Assembly (NCBI GenBank): GCA_023382715.1
Contig: JAHDWP010000019.1
Location: forward strand, 1 to 64,000
Direction of reading: 5' to 3'
DNA length: 64,000 bases
Source of the DNA: Anaerolineae bacterium
GTDB lineage: Bacteria > Chloroflexota > Anaerolineae > Aggregatilineales > Aggregatilineaceae
Shown here: positions 44,135 to 54,841 of the stretch, piece after piece
Layout of the letters: each line of letters opens with the position of its first letter
Position numbering within the stretch: the stretch's first letter is position 1
Translations under genes and position numbers: made by a program
Notes under the pieces: generated by a model
Database searches by the model: none
What the model was told of the DNA's origin: nothing
The model's input: only the letters and a program-made list of their open reading frames with translations

Positions 44135-44135
44135 C
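44109..44135 (+). repeat. Repeat block overlapping the malQ 3' end
   Basis: GCGCGCCGGGTGTG then TACAAAGGTTGAC. Near-identical to 32348-32374. It supplies the stop codon of malQ. Confidence 0.65.
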
Positions 44136-44158
44136 AGCGACTCGCCGGGTGCCGAGCA

Positions 44159-44260
44159 TTTACCCCACCCCCGCTCGGCGCTGACGCGCCTCGCCGCCCT
44201 CTCTCCATTCGAATGGAGCGGGGGACAAGCCGAGCGCCGCGAGGCTGGGGGTGAGGTAAA
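44159..44260. repeat. Inverted-repeat-bounded element, copy 2 (family A)
   Basis: Near-perfect arms TTTACCCCACCCCC (44159-44172) and GGGGGTGAGGTAAA (44247-44260). The interior equals the reverse complement of copy 1 (42-119) plus an inserted 24-base segment containing the 16-bp palindrome CTCCATTC/GAATGGAG (44203-44218). Copy 1 and copy 2 are thus in opposite orientation relative to the conserved right flank. Confidence 0.75.
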
Positions 44261-44312
44261 CCAGGGTGCAGCGGAGCAGCACCCCCACCCTGACCGGCTT
44301 TGCACGCACCCC
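44261..44312 (+). repeat. Family A hairpin module with compensatory change
   Basis: Stem GGGTGC (44264-44269) / GCACCC (44279-44284) in place of GGGCGC / GCGCCC of the other copies, so both sides of the stem changed together. CACCCTGACCGG and CTTTGCACGCAC follow. Confidence 0.7.
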
Positions 44313-44388
44313 GCGCGCCGGGTTAGGCGAGGGCGTCCTGCGGAGCGCTGCAACGGGGATCACGGCTGGCTGAGCACAGGAGCCGACA

Positions 44389-44613
44389 ATGATGAGCCAG
44401 GTGATCGAAATCTTCGATGCAGGACGGTTGGCGCGTGGCTGCTTTGTCTGCGGGGCGCACTGCTGGGATTGCACAGTGGATGGCTGCAAGCCGGGCGGCG
44501 GCAATCGTGACGGAGACGTGCTGCATTGTAAAATCTGCAATACTATATACGTGATCAATCGCGTACAGGATAGCGTGCTGCGCCCAGCGAGGCCGGCGCG
44601 CACGACCAAATGA
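44389..44613 (+). CDS. Small cysteine-rich, zinc-ribbon-like protein
   Basis: A 74-residue protein with seven Cys. Pairs CFVCGAHC, CTVDGC and the final CKIC could form one or two metal sites. It ends in a positively charged tail (RPARPARTTK). Possibly a nucleic-acid or protein-binding zinc finger. The ATG follows CACAGGAGCCGACA. 18 bases before the next gene. Confidence 0.65.
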   Translation: MMSQVIEIFDAGRLARGCFVCGAHCWDCTVDGCKPGGGNRDGDVLHCKICNTIYVINRVQDSVLRPARPARTTK

Positions 44614-44631
44614 CTCAGGAGGATACCTGTC

Positions 44632-45357
44632 ATGAAGCGAACAATGGCCATTGCCGGGATGCTGGTGCTGGTGCTGGTGCTGGGGAGCGTTGGCCTGGCG
44701 GCGGCCCAGGAGGACGAATGCCTGCAGGTCGGCGGGCGGTGGGACAGCGAGCGCGAACAGTGCCTGCAAGCCAACACCATCGAGATCACAGTCCGCTACC
44801 CGCTGGAGCTAACCGGTCACGAGGTCATCAAGGAGGCTGTGGACGCCTACCTGGACGGGGCGCGGGCGGCCTTTCTGCAGCCGATGGTGGACTACGGCCT
44901 GTTCTCAATGACCGGCCCGCTGACGCTGGACATGCACTACGAGCTGTTCGACTTCTCGCCATCGGTGATCGGGATCAAGTTCACCGCCTACGAGTACACC
45001 GGCGGCGCGCATGGCATGACCACTTTCCAGACGTTCACCTTCGACCTGGACGCGGGTCGCCTGCTGACCCTGGATGACCTCTTCGCGCCGGGCACCGATC
45101 CGCTGGCAGCCATTGCCCCGCTCGCCCAGGCGAGCCTGGCGGCCAGCCTGGGCGACATGAGCGATGCCGACTGGATCGCCCAGGGAACCAGCCCCGACCC
45201 CGCCAATTACCAGGACTGGGTGCTGACGCCCGACGCGCTCACCTTCATCTTTGAGCAGTACCAGGTCGCCGCCTACGCCGCCGGGCCGCAGACGGTCAGC
45301 ATCCCGCTGGTGCAGATCGCCGGGCTGCTGGCCCCGCAGTTCCAGCCAGCTCCCTAG
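44632..45357 (+). CDS. Secreted DUF3298/RsiV-type protein
   Basis: A 241-residue exported protein. Residues 1-25 are a signal peptide (AIAGMLVLVLVLGSVGLAAAQ). Two Cys lie at 30-48 (CLQVGGRWDSEREQC). The rest matches the DUF3298/RsiV family: YEYTGGAHGMTTFQTFTFDLDAGR is the family's core motif and is followed by LLTLDDLFAPG. These domains occur in anti-sigma factors and PdaC-type deacetylases; no catalytic domain is present here. Confidence 0.75.
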   Translation: MKRTMAIAGMLVLVLVLGSVGLAAAQEDECLQVGGRWDSEREQCLQANTIEITVRYPLELTGHEVIKEAVDAYLDGARAAFLQPMVDYGLFSMTGPLTLDMHYELFDFSPSVIGIKFTAYEYTGGAHGMTTFQTFTFDLDAGRLLTLDDLFAPGTDPLAAIAPLAQASLAASLGDMSDADWIAQGTSPDPANYQDWVLTPDALTFIFEQYQVAAYAAGPQTVSIPLVQIAGLLAPQFQPAP

Positions 45358-45375
45358 CCAGTCACCGGGGACGCG

Positions 45376-46137
45376 ATGTTTCCCCCCCCTGACTCCGGTG
45401 CCGCGCGCTGGCAGGCCGATCCCCTGGTGCTGGCCGTCTATCGCCAGGGCAAGCCGCCCGAACAGACGCAGCGCGAAGCCGACTACATCGCGGACCTGCT
45501 CGGCCTGGCGGCTCCGGCGCACCTGCTGGACGTGCCCTGCGGCGGCGGGCGGCTGACGGTCGAGATGGCCGCGCGCGGCTGCCACGTGACGGGCGTGGAC
45601 AGCGAAGCGGCGCTGCTGGACGACGTGCGGGCAGCGGCAGCCGCGCGCGGGCTGGATGAGCGGATCAGCGTCGAGCAGCGCGACATGCGCGACCTGCCCT
45701 GGCGCGCGGCGTTCGACGGGGCGTACTGCTTCTGGGAAAGCTTCGGCTTCTTCGACGACGCGGGGAACCTCGCCTTTCTGAGCGCCGTCGCTGCCGCGCT
45801 GAAGCCGGGCGGCAGGTTCGTCTTCGATACGCACGTCGCCGAGACGATGCTGCCGCGCCTGGGGCAGCGCCCGTGGGAGCAGGTGGGCGACGATCTGCTG
45901 GTGCTCGAAGAGCGCGACTACGACCCCGCTGCTGCCATCATGACCCGCCACCTGACCATTGTGGGGCATGGGCGCACGGCGACCCTTGACGTGAGCACGC
46001 GGCTGTACACCTACCGCGAGCTGGTGGCGCTGCTCCGCTCCGCCGGATTCGCCGCCTGCGAGGGCTACACCTGGCTGAGCCTGGTGCCCTTCATGATGGG
46101 CGCGCCCCGCCTGCTGATGGTGGCGAGCAGGGGGTGA
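45376..46137 (+). CDS. Class I SAM-dependent methyltransferase
   Basis: A 253-residue methyltransferase. SAM motif I is LLDVPCGGGRLTVEMA (about residues 52-67), motif II region VTGVDSEAALLDD, then DMRDLPW, and AYCFWESFGFF followed by LKPGGRFVFDTH. The acceptor is unknown. It follows the DUF3298 gene by 18 bases on the same strand. Confidence 0.85.
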   Translation: MFPPPDSGAARWQADPLVLAVYRQGKPPEQTQREADYIADLLGLAAPAHLLDVPCGGGRLTVEMAARGCHVTGVDSEAALLDDVRAAAAARGLDERISVEQRDMRDLPWRAAFDGAYCFWESFGFFDDAGNLAFLSAVAAALKPGGRFVFDTHVAETMLPRLGQRPWEQVGDDLLVLEERDYDPAAAIMTRHLTIVGHGRTATLDVSTRLYTYRELVALLRSAGFAACEGYTWLSLVPFMMGAPRLLMVASRG

Positions 46138-46153
46138 TCGGGTCAAGCAAACA

Positions 46154-46180
46154 TAGGGGGCGTATTGCGACACGCCCCTA
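46154..46180. repeat. Palindromic TAGGGGCGT hairpin
   Basis: TAGGGGGCGT and ACGCCCCTA pair around an 8-base loop. Related to the palindrome at 35387. Located after the methyltransferase stop, so a terminator role is possible, though no T-run follows. Confidence 0.55.
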
Positions 46181-46206
46181 CGGGACGCTCAGAGCAGCGC
46201 CCTTGC

Positions 46207-46239
46207 AGACTTCCGAAGTCTGGGAGACTTCGGAAGTCT
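46207..46239. repeat. Dispersed hairpin repeat family B, copy 4
   Basis: 15-bp perfect arms AGACTTCCGAAGTCT (46207-46221) and AGACTTCGGAAGTCT (46225-46239) with a 3-base loop. The longest-armed member of the family, 45 bases before the mutase gene. Confidence 0.85.
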
Positions 46240-46283
46240 CGCCCTGAGAATGAGGCCGATTCTTTTCTGCGCTGAGGAACACC

Positions 46284-47957
<1,674 letters not shown>

Positions 47958-48088
47958 GCGCGCGCCCGCATCCCCCGGCCCCTCCCCGGCCAAGCCGGGG
48001 AAAGGGGTGGGGCGCAGGGGCATGGCAAGCAGCGTCCTCACCCCCCGCCCAGACGCCTCAGCGCCGGCCAAACGCCCGCCTGCCGTAC

Positions 48089-48116
48089 CTGACAGCGCCC
48101 GCCCTCGTGGTATGAT
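48089..48116 (+). promoter_or_regulatory. Candidate promoter of the SH3 secreted protein gene
   Basis: CTGACA, 16-base spacer, TATGAT with a TGG extension (48108-48110). The -10 lies 35 bases before the start codon. Confidence 0.55.
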
Positions 48117-48150
48117 TGGCGCGCGTTTTCTGCCGCCGGAGGTCATCACC

Positions 48151-49743
48151 ATGCGCTGTCTTTCGCTCCAACAGGCGTCCGCTGCCCTGCTCGCCGTGTT
48201 GCTGCTCGCCCTGATCCCCGCGCTGTACGCTGCTTCGCCCACACGCGCGCAAGGCCCGTGCGACGCTTTGGTGGCGCCGCGCCTGCAGATCGGCGCGACG
48301 GCCCGCGTCATCTCGCCCTACGGCCTTAGCCTGAAGAACCAGCCCCTTACCGGCGCGGCTGGCGCGGCGGAGCTGGCCCTGCTGCCCTTCGGCACGGTCG
48401 TCAGCGTGCTGGAAGGGCCGCGCTGCAACCTGGGCTATGTGTGGTGGCAGGTGCGCCTGGCCAACGGGACGACCGGCTGGGCCGCCGAAGGCGACGCGAG
48501 CAGCTACTTCATGCTCCCGCACGCGGACACGCTGCCCCTCGTCCGCCCGCGCGACAACGGGGCCGCGCTGGACCTCTTCACGGTGGCGCGCGACGGCAGT
48601 GCCACGCTGCGCGGCACGATCCCCGTGGCACCACAGCCCGCCACGCCGGGAGACCTGTGGCAGCAGGTGGAGCTTGACGCGCTGGCCCAGGCGCTCGACG
48701 CCGCGCGCGCGCAGTGCCCCGAACGGCTGGCCGGCACGCCGCTGGAGGGGGTCACAACGCTCGACGAGGCGCGCGCCCTGCCCCTGCCCCCGCTCGAATA
48801 CGATTTCTATCCCGCGCCGTCCGGCGAGCGCCTGGTGCTGGTGCGCCATCATCACCTGCTCGTCCCGCGCTGCGACACGGTGATCCCACAGCGCATCGGC
48901 ATGAGCACAGTCAGCGTGCTCGACGCGAGCGGCACGGAGACGGCCCTCTTCCCCTTCCCGCAGCACGGCTCCGTGCCCGGCTCAGAGGACCTCTACGCGC
49001 CCTCCGCGCCGGACGAGTGGAGTGTGACGCTGGACGAGGTGATCTGGTCCTCGCACGAGCGCTACATCGCTTTCGTCGCCGCCTACCGCGACGCCTGCGC
49101 GGGCGGGCCGTGCTATCGCTTCCACCTGTACATCGCCAACCTGGAGACAGGCCAGCTTTACCTGCCCGGCGAAGGGCGGCACGTGGGCTGGACGAACGGC
49201 GGCGAAGGCATTGCCTTCTTCCGGCTGCTGACGGGAGAGGCCGGGCAAAAACAGGCGCATCTCTTCACCGCCCGCCCGGACGGGACGGCCCGCCAGGAAG
49301 TGTGGCTGCCCGGCGGGGCAGAGTACGTCTCGGCAGAGCGGCGCGACCTGGGCCTGCCCTGGAACAGCAGCGGCACGCGCGTGCTGGTCGCCAACCGGGG
49401 CTTCGGCGAGGTGATGCTGCTCACCCTCAGCGACCGCGCTTTCTCGCCGCTGCTGCCCGTGCCGGACCTGATGCCACAGCTCAACCGCCTGGCTGTGCAC
49501 CTGGTGCGCGGGGAGTCGGCGCTGCTGTGGACGACGATTCGCGGGGATTTCGTGCTGCAGGATGCGCGCACGGGCCGCTGGGAGCGCCTGCGCAGCGAGC
49601 TGGCTTCGACGGGGATCGCGCCGCGCCGTGTGCGGCCCTTCGGCGCCGGAGACGTCGTGCTGATCGAGATGGCCGATGGGACAGCCTGGGTGCTCGACCT
49701 GGACGCCGACCGCCTGACGGCGGTGACTTTTCCAGTACCTTAG
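48151..49743 (+). CDS. Secreted SH3-domain protein with a beta-propeller-like region
   Basis: A 530-residue exported protein. Residues 1-35 form a signal peptide (ALLAVLLLALIPALYAASPTRA). An SH3b-like domain spans about residues 45-125 (GLSLKNQPLTGAAG...WWQVRLANGTTGWAAEG). The remaining 400 residues have the repeated strand-turn pattern of a WD40/TolB-like beta-propeller (YIAFVAAYRDAC, VGWTNGGEGIAFFRL, VLVANRGFGEVMLL). Cys occur mainly in the N-terminal half. The ATG at 48151 has GGAGGTCATCACC. Likely an envelope protein of unknown function. The stop overlaps the convergent sensor kinase stop. Confidence 0.72.
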   Translation: MRCLSLQQASAALLAVLLLALIPALYAASPTRAQGPCDALVAPRLQIGATARVISPYGLSLKNQPLTGAAGAAELALLPFGTVVSVLEGPRCNLGYVWWQVRLANGTTGWAAEGDASSYFMLPHADTLPLVRPRDNGAALDLFTVARDGSATLRGTIPVAPQPATPGDLWQQVELDALAQALDAARAQCPERLAGTPLEGVTTLDEARALPLPPLEYDFYPAPSGERLVLVRHHHLLVPRCDTVIPQRIGMSTVSVLDASGTETALFPFPQHGSVPGSEDLYAPSAPDEWSVTLDEVIWSSHERYIAFVAAYRDACAGGPCYRFHLYIANLETGQLYLPGEGRHVGWTNGGEGIAFFRLLTGEAGQKQAHLFTARPDGTARQEVWLPGGAEYVSAERRDLGLPWNSSGTRVLVANRGFGEVMLLTLSDRAFSPLLPVPDLMPQLNRLAVHLVRGESALLWTTIRGDFVLQDARTGRWERLRSELASTGIAPRRVRPFGAGDVVLIEMADGTAWVLDLDADRLTAVTFPVP

Positions 49744-52700
49744 CGTCGCGATCCGGCAGTTGCCCCCTCCGTCGCCACCGGGATGGTGAAGTGGAAGGTC
49801 GTCCCCTCGCCGGGCGCGCTCTCGACCCAGATTTTGCCGCCGTGCTGCTCGATCAGCCCGCGCGTGATGGTCAGCCCCAGGCCGGTGCCCGGCTGCTCGC
49901 GCACGGCGGGGTTGTCGCTGCGGAAGTACGGCGTGAAAAGCTGGCGCAGATCGTCTTCGCTCATGCCGACTCCCGTATCCTGCACACTGCACTGGATCAC
50001 CTCCGGCGCGCCCTGCGGGTCCCATATATTGCGCTCGGCCCGCGCGCGGACCGTCACCGTGCCGCCTTCGGGGGTGTACTTGTTCGCGTTGGAGACGAAG
50101 TTGGTCATGATCTGCACCAGGCGCACCCGGTCGCCCAGGGCAGCCGGCAGGCGCTCTGGCACGTCCACCGTCACCATCTGCCCCTTCTCGTCGAGCGCCT
50201 GCTGCTGGGCGCGCAGCGTCTCCGCCACCACCTCCGCCAGGCTGACCGGGGCGATCTCCAGGCGCAGGTTGTTGGTCTGCTGCTTGGTCAGGTCGTTCAG
50301 GTCGCTGACCAGCGTCTCCATGCGCATGACGTTGTGGAAGATCGTGTGCAGGAAGTCGGACTGCTGCGGGTTGACCGGCCCGACCACGCCCTTGAGCAGC
50401 AGATCGGTGTACCCGCGCAGGCTGGTCATGGGGTTGCGCAGCTCGTGGGCCACGAACGACACGAACTCGCTCTTGGCGACGTTGGCCCGCTGCAATTCCT
50501 GGAACAACTGCGAGTTGACGATGGCGGGCGTGGCGTGTTCGGCCAGGCGCGCGGCGAAGTCCAGGTCGAGCAGGTCCAGCGCGCCGTCCTGGTCGCTTTC
50601 CAGCAGCACCACGCCGATCACCTGCCCGGCGCTGATCAGCGGCACCGTGAGCTGGGCCACGCAGCCGGGCAGCGTCTCGCCGTAGTCGGGGTCGAGCGCC
50701 AGATCAGAGACGAGCGAGGGCCTGGCCGTGCGCACGACGCGGCCCAGCACGCCTTCGTCGTCGCGGAAGGTGCGCGCTTCCGGGCTGGGCGCAAACGGCG
50801 AGCCGGGCGGATAGCCGTAGGACATCACCATGCGCAGCGTGCCCTGTTCGCGCTCGCGCATGAAGAACGCGCAGGTCGTCGCCCCGCTCTTGCGCAGCGC
50901 CCAGTCCATCATGATGTCCACCACGCGCCGCAGGTCGAGCGTGCGGTTTAGCTCGTAGTCAATGCGCTGCATCGTGTCCAGCTCCTGCACACGCAGCGCA
51001 AGCTGCTGGTCGGTCATGTCGAACAGGCGCGCGTTCTCGATGGCGACAGCGGCCTGCCCGGCGAAGGTCGAGAGCATCTCGGCGTCTTCAGAGCCGAAGA
51101 CCGTGCCGCCGCGCTTGTCGCGCACCTGCAGCACACCGATAGCCTGTCCGCTGGCCAGCAGGGGCACGGACAGGATCGCGCCGGGCGCGCCGTCCGCCCC
51201 GGCATCCGGTGGGGGTGCGTTGGCGATGATCGGCGCGCCGTGCTGCACGGTCTCGCCGGCCAGCCCTTCGCTCAGCGGCAGGCGCGCGCCCACCTGGTCC
51301 TGGTCGCCGCCGACGACGACGCGCACCTCCAGGTCGCCCGCGCTCTCGTCCACCAGCAGCAGCGTCCCGGCCCCCGACTCCAGGATTTGCACGGCGTTCT
51401 CGGTGATCAGGCTCAGCAGCCGGTCTACGTTGCCCATCTCCGAGGCAAGCTGGTTGGCGATCTCGTTGATGGCGGCAAGCTGGCGGGCGCGCTGCTGCAT
51501 CTTGTCGAAAAGCTGGAGCTTGTCAATGGCGCTGGCGGCCAGGTTCGCAATGTCCACAAAGAGGTCTTGCTGCTCGTCGCTGAAGGTGACGTCCGCCTCG
51601 GTCAGCGCGGTGATCATCACGCCGAGCACGCCGCCGCCCGTGTCCGCCAGCAGAGGGACGCCCAGCCACGCCTTGAGCCGGGGGTTGTCCGGCGGCGCGC
51701 CGGCGGCGCGGCGCAGCGACTCGCCCGCGTAATCGTCAGTGCGCAGCGGCTGTTCCGTCCGCACCACCTCGCTGACCAGATCGGCGCCGAGCGGCCAGCG
51801 CCGCTCTTCCAGGCGGAGCACGCGGTCTTCACCCTCGTTGTAGAATACGTAATGCAGCGTGTCGGTCGTCACGTCGCGCAGGGCGATGGCGAACACCGGC
51901 GCGTCAATCACGCGGCGCGTCTGGGCGTAGATCAGCTCGAGCAGCGTGTCGAGGTCAATGGCGAAGTTCAGCGCGCGGCTGACCTGGCTGAGCACGTCCT
52001 GCACACGAACGCGCCGCTCCAGATCGTCCACCGCCTGCGCCCGCTCGACAGCCAGGGCCACCTGGTCGCTCAGGCCCTCAATGAAGCGCAGATCTTCATA
52101 GCCATAGGGAGCGCCGCCTTTGCGCGGGCCGACCGCGAGGATGGCGTTCAGCCCTTTATGCCCGCCCAGGCCCGCAATGACCGGCGCGCCCAACACGGCC
52201 AGGCTCGCCCGGCTGCTCACCACTTCCAGCGGCAGCGGGCGCCCTTCTTCGAGGTACAGCAGGCCGGGCCGCGCGCGCAGATGGCGCGCCAGCCCGCTCT
52301 CCGCGTCGAAGACCACATCGGTCAGGCGCTGGCCGGTCGCCGGGTCGGGGCGCGGACGGTAGTCGCCCGTCGCCGCGTCGCGCACGAACAGGATGGCATA
52401 AGCCGGGGCCAATCCCGCGTCCAGCGCGCGCACCAGCAGCCGCGCCACCTGGTCCAGGCCAACGGCGTTGGTCACCTCGCGCGAGAATCCTTCCAGCAGC
52501 GGCTGGTAGGCGCTGCGCGCACGGTAATACACGGCGTCAATGCGGCGCTGCAAGCTCTGGCGCAGCGGGCTGAAGACCAGCGCCACGCCGAAGATCGCCA
52601 GCACGATCAGCACGGGGCTGACGGCCAGATCGCGCAGCGAGCGACCCAGCAAGGCGGCCACGCCCGCCACCAGCACAAAGTAGCTCAGCGTGAGCAGGGC

Positions 52701-53855
52701 CAGGAGCGCCGCGTAGAGTCCGGCGCGCACCGCGAGGCGGTCGCTGTCCAGCCGCCCCCCCTGGACGACGGCGAACAGGGCGCTGAGTGGCAGCAGCACG
52801 GGGAGAGTCTGGGTGAGCACGGCCAGCGCCGGCACCCCCGCCCCGGAGACGATCAGCGCGGCCAGCCACACCGCGAGCGGGAGCAACGCCAGCAGCGCGC
52901 CGAAAGCCAGGATCGTGCTCTGGCTGCGCGCCGCCAGCGACGACGCCCGCCCCCGCCGCCACAGCATGACCGCCAGCAGGATCGCGCCGCCGAGCACGTG
53001 CGCCCCCAGGGCCAGGCCCAGGCCCAGGCGGCTCATGCCCGGATCGTGAGCAGCGTAAAGCGTGGCGCTCGCCGCGCCGATGGCCAGCGCCGCCACCGCC
53101 GGGGCCACGCTCAGCGCGGGCATCTGCTCGGCGACGACCAGGCGATAGGGCACCTCCAGCGCCAGCACGACCAGCAGCCCGCCGCCCAGCGCCAGCGCCA
53201 CGACCCAGGGCCAAGCGGCAGTCTGCGCCAGCAGCGCGGCGAACTGCCCGGCGACGATCACGGCGAACGCCGCCGCCACCAGCGCCACCCTCTGCACGAA
53301 CGGGTTGGCTGGCCAGCGGGCGAAGAGCAGCGCCGCCAGCCCCCACAGGATCGCGCCGGCAACCCAGCCAGGGGCGAAGTAGGCCGCGAAGTCGCCCGCG
53401 GGGAAGTCAACCAGCGTCACGCCCAGGGTGCAGGTGCGCGCGCCGCCGGGAGTCGCCGGGCCCGCGCACTGCGCACCGGCAGGCACCGCCCCGCCCGCGC
53501 GCTCGAAGCGCACGATCACGGTGTCGCCAGCGTGATGCCCGGCCAGCAGATCGTACAGCGCGTCCAGTCGCTCGCCAACGGGCAGCGCTTCCAGATCGGT
53601 GCTGTCCAGCGCGAGGAGACGGTCGCCCTGGCGCAGGCCGGCGTCCAGCGCGGGCCACGCCGCGCCCGCCAGCGATTCCGCCGGGCCAGCAGCCAGGTCG
53701 CGCCCCAGGAACACACCAAGGAATGGACGATCCAGCCAGGCGGCAGCCGAGGCCGCGTAGACGAGAAGCAACAGGCCGGCGATCAGCAGCGCGACGGCAG
53801 CGAGCGCCGGCGCCAGCCCGCGAACGGTCAGCCGGAAAGTTGAGCTTGCCTGCAT
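49740..53855 (-). CDS. Giant sensor histidine kinase: PDZ-like, multi-TM, four GAF domains
   Basis: A 1371-residue membrane kinase. After a first membrane helix, residues about 40-140 resemble a PDZ domain (LGVFLGRD, ALDAGLRQGDRLLALDSTDL). About 155-440 hold roughly nine membrane helices. Four GAF domains follow (about 460-600, 630-785, 800-950, 970-1120). HisKA has the phospho-acceptor His about 1136 in FVSFVAHELRNPM, and a HATPase closes the protein (TNFVSNANKYTPEGG, QDTGVGMS, GTGLGLTITRG). The PDZ-like module, reminiscent of extracellular peptide sensing, joined to four GAFs is an unusual architecture. The ATG at 53855 follows GGAGCGGTGTG. No response regulator gene is adjacent. Confidence 0.85.
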   Translation of the reverse strand: MQASSTFRLTVRGLAPALAAVALLIAGLLLLVYAASAAAWLDRPFLGVFLGRDLAAGPAESLAGAAWPALDAGLRQGDRLLALDSTDLEALPVGERLDALYDLLAGHHAGDTVIVRFERAGGAVPAGAQCAGPATPGGARTCTLGVTLVDFPAGDFAAYFAPGWVAGAILWGLAALLFARWPANPFVQRVALVAAAFAVIVAGQFAALLAQTAAWPWVVALALGGGLLVVLALEVPYRLVVAEQMPALSVAPAVAALAIGAASATLYAAHDPGMSRLGLGLALGAHVLGGAILLAVMLWRRGRASSLAARSQSTILAFGALLALLPLAVWLAALIVSGAGVPALAVLTQTLPVLLPLSALFAVVQGGRLDSDRLAVRAGLYAALLALLTLSYFVLVAGVAALLGRSLRDLAVSPVLIVLAIFGVALVFSPLRQSLQRRIDAVYYRARSAYQPLLEGFSREVTNAVGLDQVARLLVRALDAGLAPAYAILFVRDAATGDYRPRPDPATGQRLTDVVFDAESGLARHLRARPGLLYLEEGRPLPLEVVSSRASLAVLGAPVIAGLGGHKGLNAILAVGPRKGGAPYGYEDLRFIEGLSDQVALAVERAQAVDDLERRVRVQDVLSQVSRALNFAIDLDTLLELIYAQTRRVIDAPVFAIALRDVTTDTLHYVFYNEGEDRVLRLEERRWPLGADLVSEVVRTEQPLRTDDYAGESLRRAAGAPPDNPRLKAWLGVPLLADTGGGVLGVMITALTEADVTFSDEQQDLFVDIANLAASAIDKLQLFDKMQQRARQLAAINEIANQLASEMGNVDRLLSLITENAVQILESGAGTLLLVDESAGDLEVRVVVGGDQDQVGARLPLSEGLAGETVQHGAPIIANAPPPDAGADGAPGAILSVPLLASGQAIGVLQVRDKRGGTVFGSEDAEMLSTFAGQAAVAIENARLFDMTDQQLALRVQELDTMQRIDYELNRTLDLRRVVDIMMDWALRKSGATTCAFFMREREQGTLRMVMSYGYPPGSPFAPSPEARTFRDDEGVLGRVVRTARPSLVSDLALDPDYGETLPGCVAQLTVPLISAGQVIGVVLLESDQDGALDLLDLDFAARLAEHATPAIVNSQLFQELQRANVAKSEFVSFVAHELRNPMTSLRGYTDLLLKGVVGPVNPQQSDFLHTIFHNVMRMETLVSDLNDLTKQQTNNLRLEIAPVSLAEVVAETLRAQQQALDEKGQMVTVDVPERLPAALGDRVRLVQIMTNFVSNANKYTPEGGTVTVRARAERNIWDPQGAPEVIQCSVQDTGVGMSEDDLRQLFTPYFRSDNPAVREQPGTGLGLTITRGLIEQHGGKIWVESAPGEGTTFHFTIPVATEGATAGSRR

Positions 53856-53904
53856 CACACCGCTCCACACGTATCCAGCAGCACACTTGGAAGGTTTTGT
53901 CCGC

Positions 53905-53913
53905 ATTGTAGCA
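53905..53913 (-). promoter_or_regulatory. Extended -10 element before the giant kinase gene
   Basis: Minus strand TGCTACAAT, about 50 bases upstream of the start codon; no -35 identified. Confidence 0.45.
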
Positions 53914-53956
53914 CACATCGGCCAGCGCGCGCCGGATAGAGGGCAGTTCAGTGCCG

Positions 53957-53985
53957 GGGCAAAAGATCACCGCAGAGGCGTGGCG
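53957..53985. repeat. Fragment of the 32385/32647 direct repeat
   Basis: GGGGCAAAAGATCACCGCAG followed by AGGCG matches the start of the 110-base repeat at 32385 and 32647. Confidence 0.5.
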
Positions 53986-54136
53986 GGCGCGAGCTAACCG
54001 GCTTCGCCCGGCGGCGCAAACCGCCCCCCTGTATCTCACGCAGCAATTAGGCGCGCCCCTCGTGTGGAGCGCGCCTATCTCCATCGCTATGCAGGGGCGC
54101 TACAAACGGCCCCGTTGCCATCTCCCCAGCCGCCCT

Positions 54137-54790
54137 TTACGGCAGCGGCCCTTCCAGAACCATCGCGGCTGCCGGCACATAACCGTTCGTGAAGCCACTC
54201 ACGAACACTTCGTACCACTGCGCGCCATCAACACCGGTCACCTCGGCGACGACGAACCACGTCTGCCCCGCCGTTAGCACCGCGTCCAACGCCGTGGCGG
54301 GATCGGCCATCCCGTACACCGGCGTGTCGTACTGGACGTGCCCCATCACGCGCTTGTCCGGATCGGGCGGTTTAGGACCGTAGATGTCTCCAAACTTGAT
54401 CCACAACTCGCCAGTGACGCAGTTGCCATAGACAATACCCTCAGCTACTGTCTGGCCTGTGGGTGCCATGAGAGCCCACGCCATCTGGGTCCAGCCATCT
54501 TCTGGCACGGGCATCATCAGCATGGAGCCTGAAAAAGAAAGGCTCGTGGGTACAACTACCTGCTGCACGGAGGGAGGCATCCAACTTCCACTACCGGATA
54601 TTTTAACGCTCCAGCCAGCAGGAATATAAATATCCCCCTGAGCGTCGATAATTCCAAACCCGGTGTCGCATTCCTGGGCCCATACCGCATCGAACAGCTT
54701 GAGGCGTGGTAACGCCTCATCCGCTGCCACAGAGGGTACCAGTCCCAGGGCTAATACGGCAATCACTGCCACCACAACAAAACGTTTCAT
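54137..54790 (-). CDS. Small secreted protein with SH3-like C-terminus
   Basis: A 217-residue exported protein. Residues 1-23 are a signal peptide (VVVAVIAVLALGLVPSVAA). The C-terminal 75 residues resemble an SH3-like domain (DTPVYGMADPATALDAVLTAG, WFVVAEVTGVDGAQWYEVF). Two Cys (CDTGFG and NCVTGE) could pair. GAGGAGAAACGCACG precedes the ATG. An extended -10 lies 43 bases upstream, in an AT-rich stretch. No specific function can be proposed. Confidence 0.65.
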   Translation of the reverse strand: MKRFVVVAVIAVLALGLVPSVAADEALPRLKLFDAVWAQECDTGFGIIDAQGDIYIPAGWSVKISGSGSWMPPSVQQVVVPTSLSFSGSMLMMPVPEDGWTQMAWALMAPTGQTVAEGIVYGNCVTGELWIKFGDIYGPKPPDPDKRVMGHVQYDTPVYGMADPATALDAVLTAGQTWFVVAEVTGVDGAQWYEVFVSGFTNGYVPAAAMVLEGPLP

Positions 54791-54832
54791 CGTGCGTTTC
54801 TCCTCATAGTTAATGAACGGCTGAGTTCTTAC

Positions 54833-54841
54833 ATCATACCA
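54833..54841 (-). promoter_or_regulatory. Extended -10 promoter of the small secreted protein gene
   Basis: Minus strand TGGTATGAT, 43 bases upstream of the start codon; no clear -35. Confidence 0.5.

Noticed and set aside
44203-44218. 16-bp palindrome as a tRNA-like or operator site
   Set aside because: It sits inside the family A element copy 2 and there is no cloverleaf or adjacent gene to regulate.
51240-53843. 867-codon open frame on the plus strand opposite the giant kinase
   Set aside because: Composition is Arg/Gln/His-rich, typical of a high-GC antisense frame, and the minus-strand kinase has clear domains.
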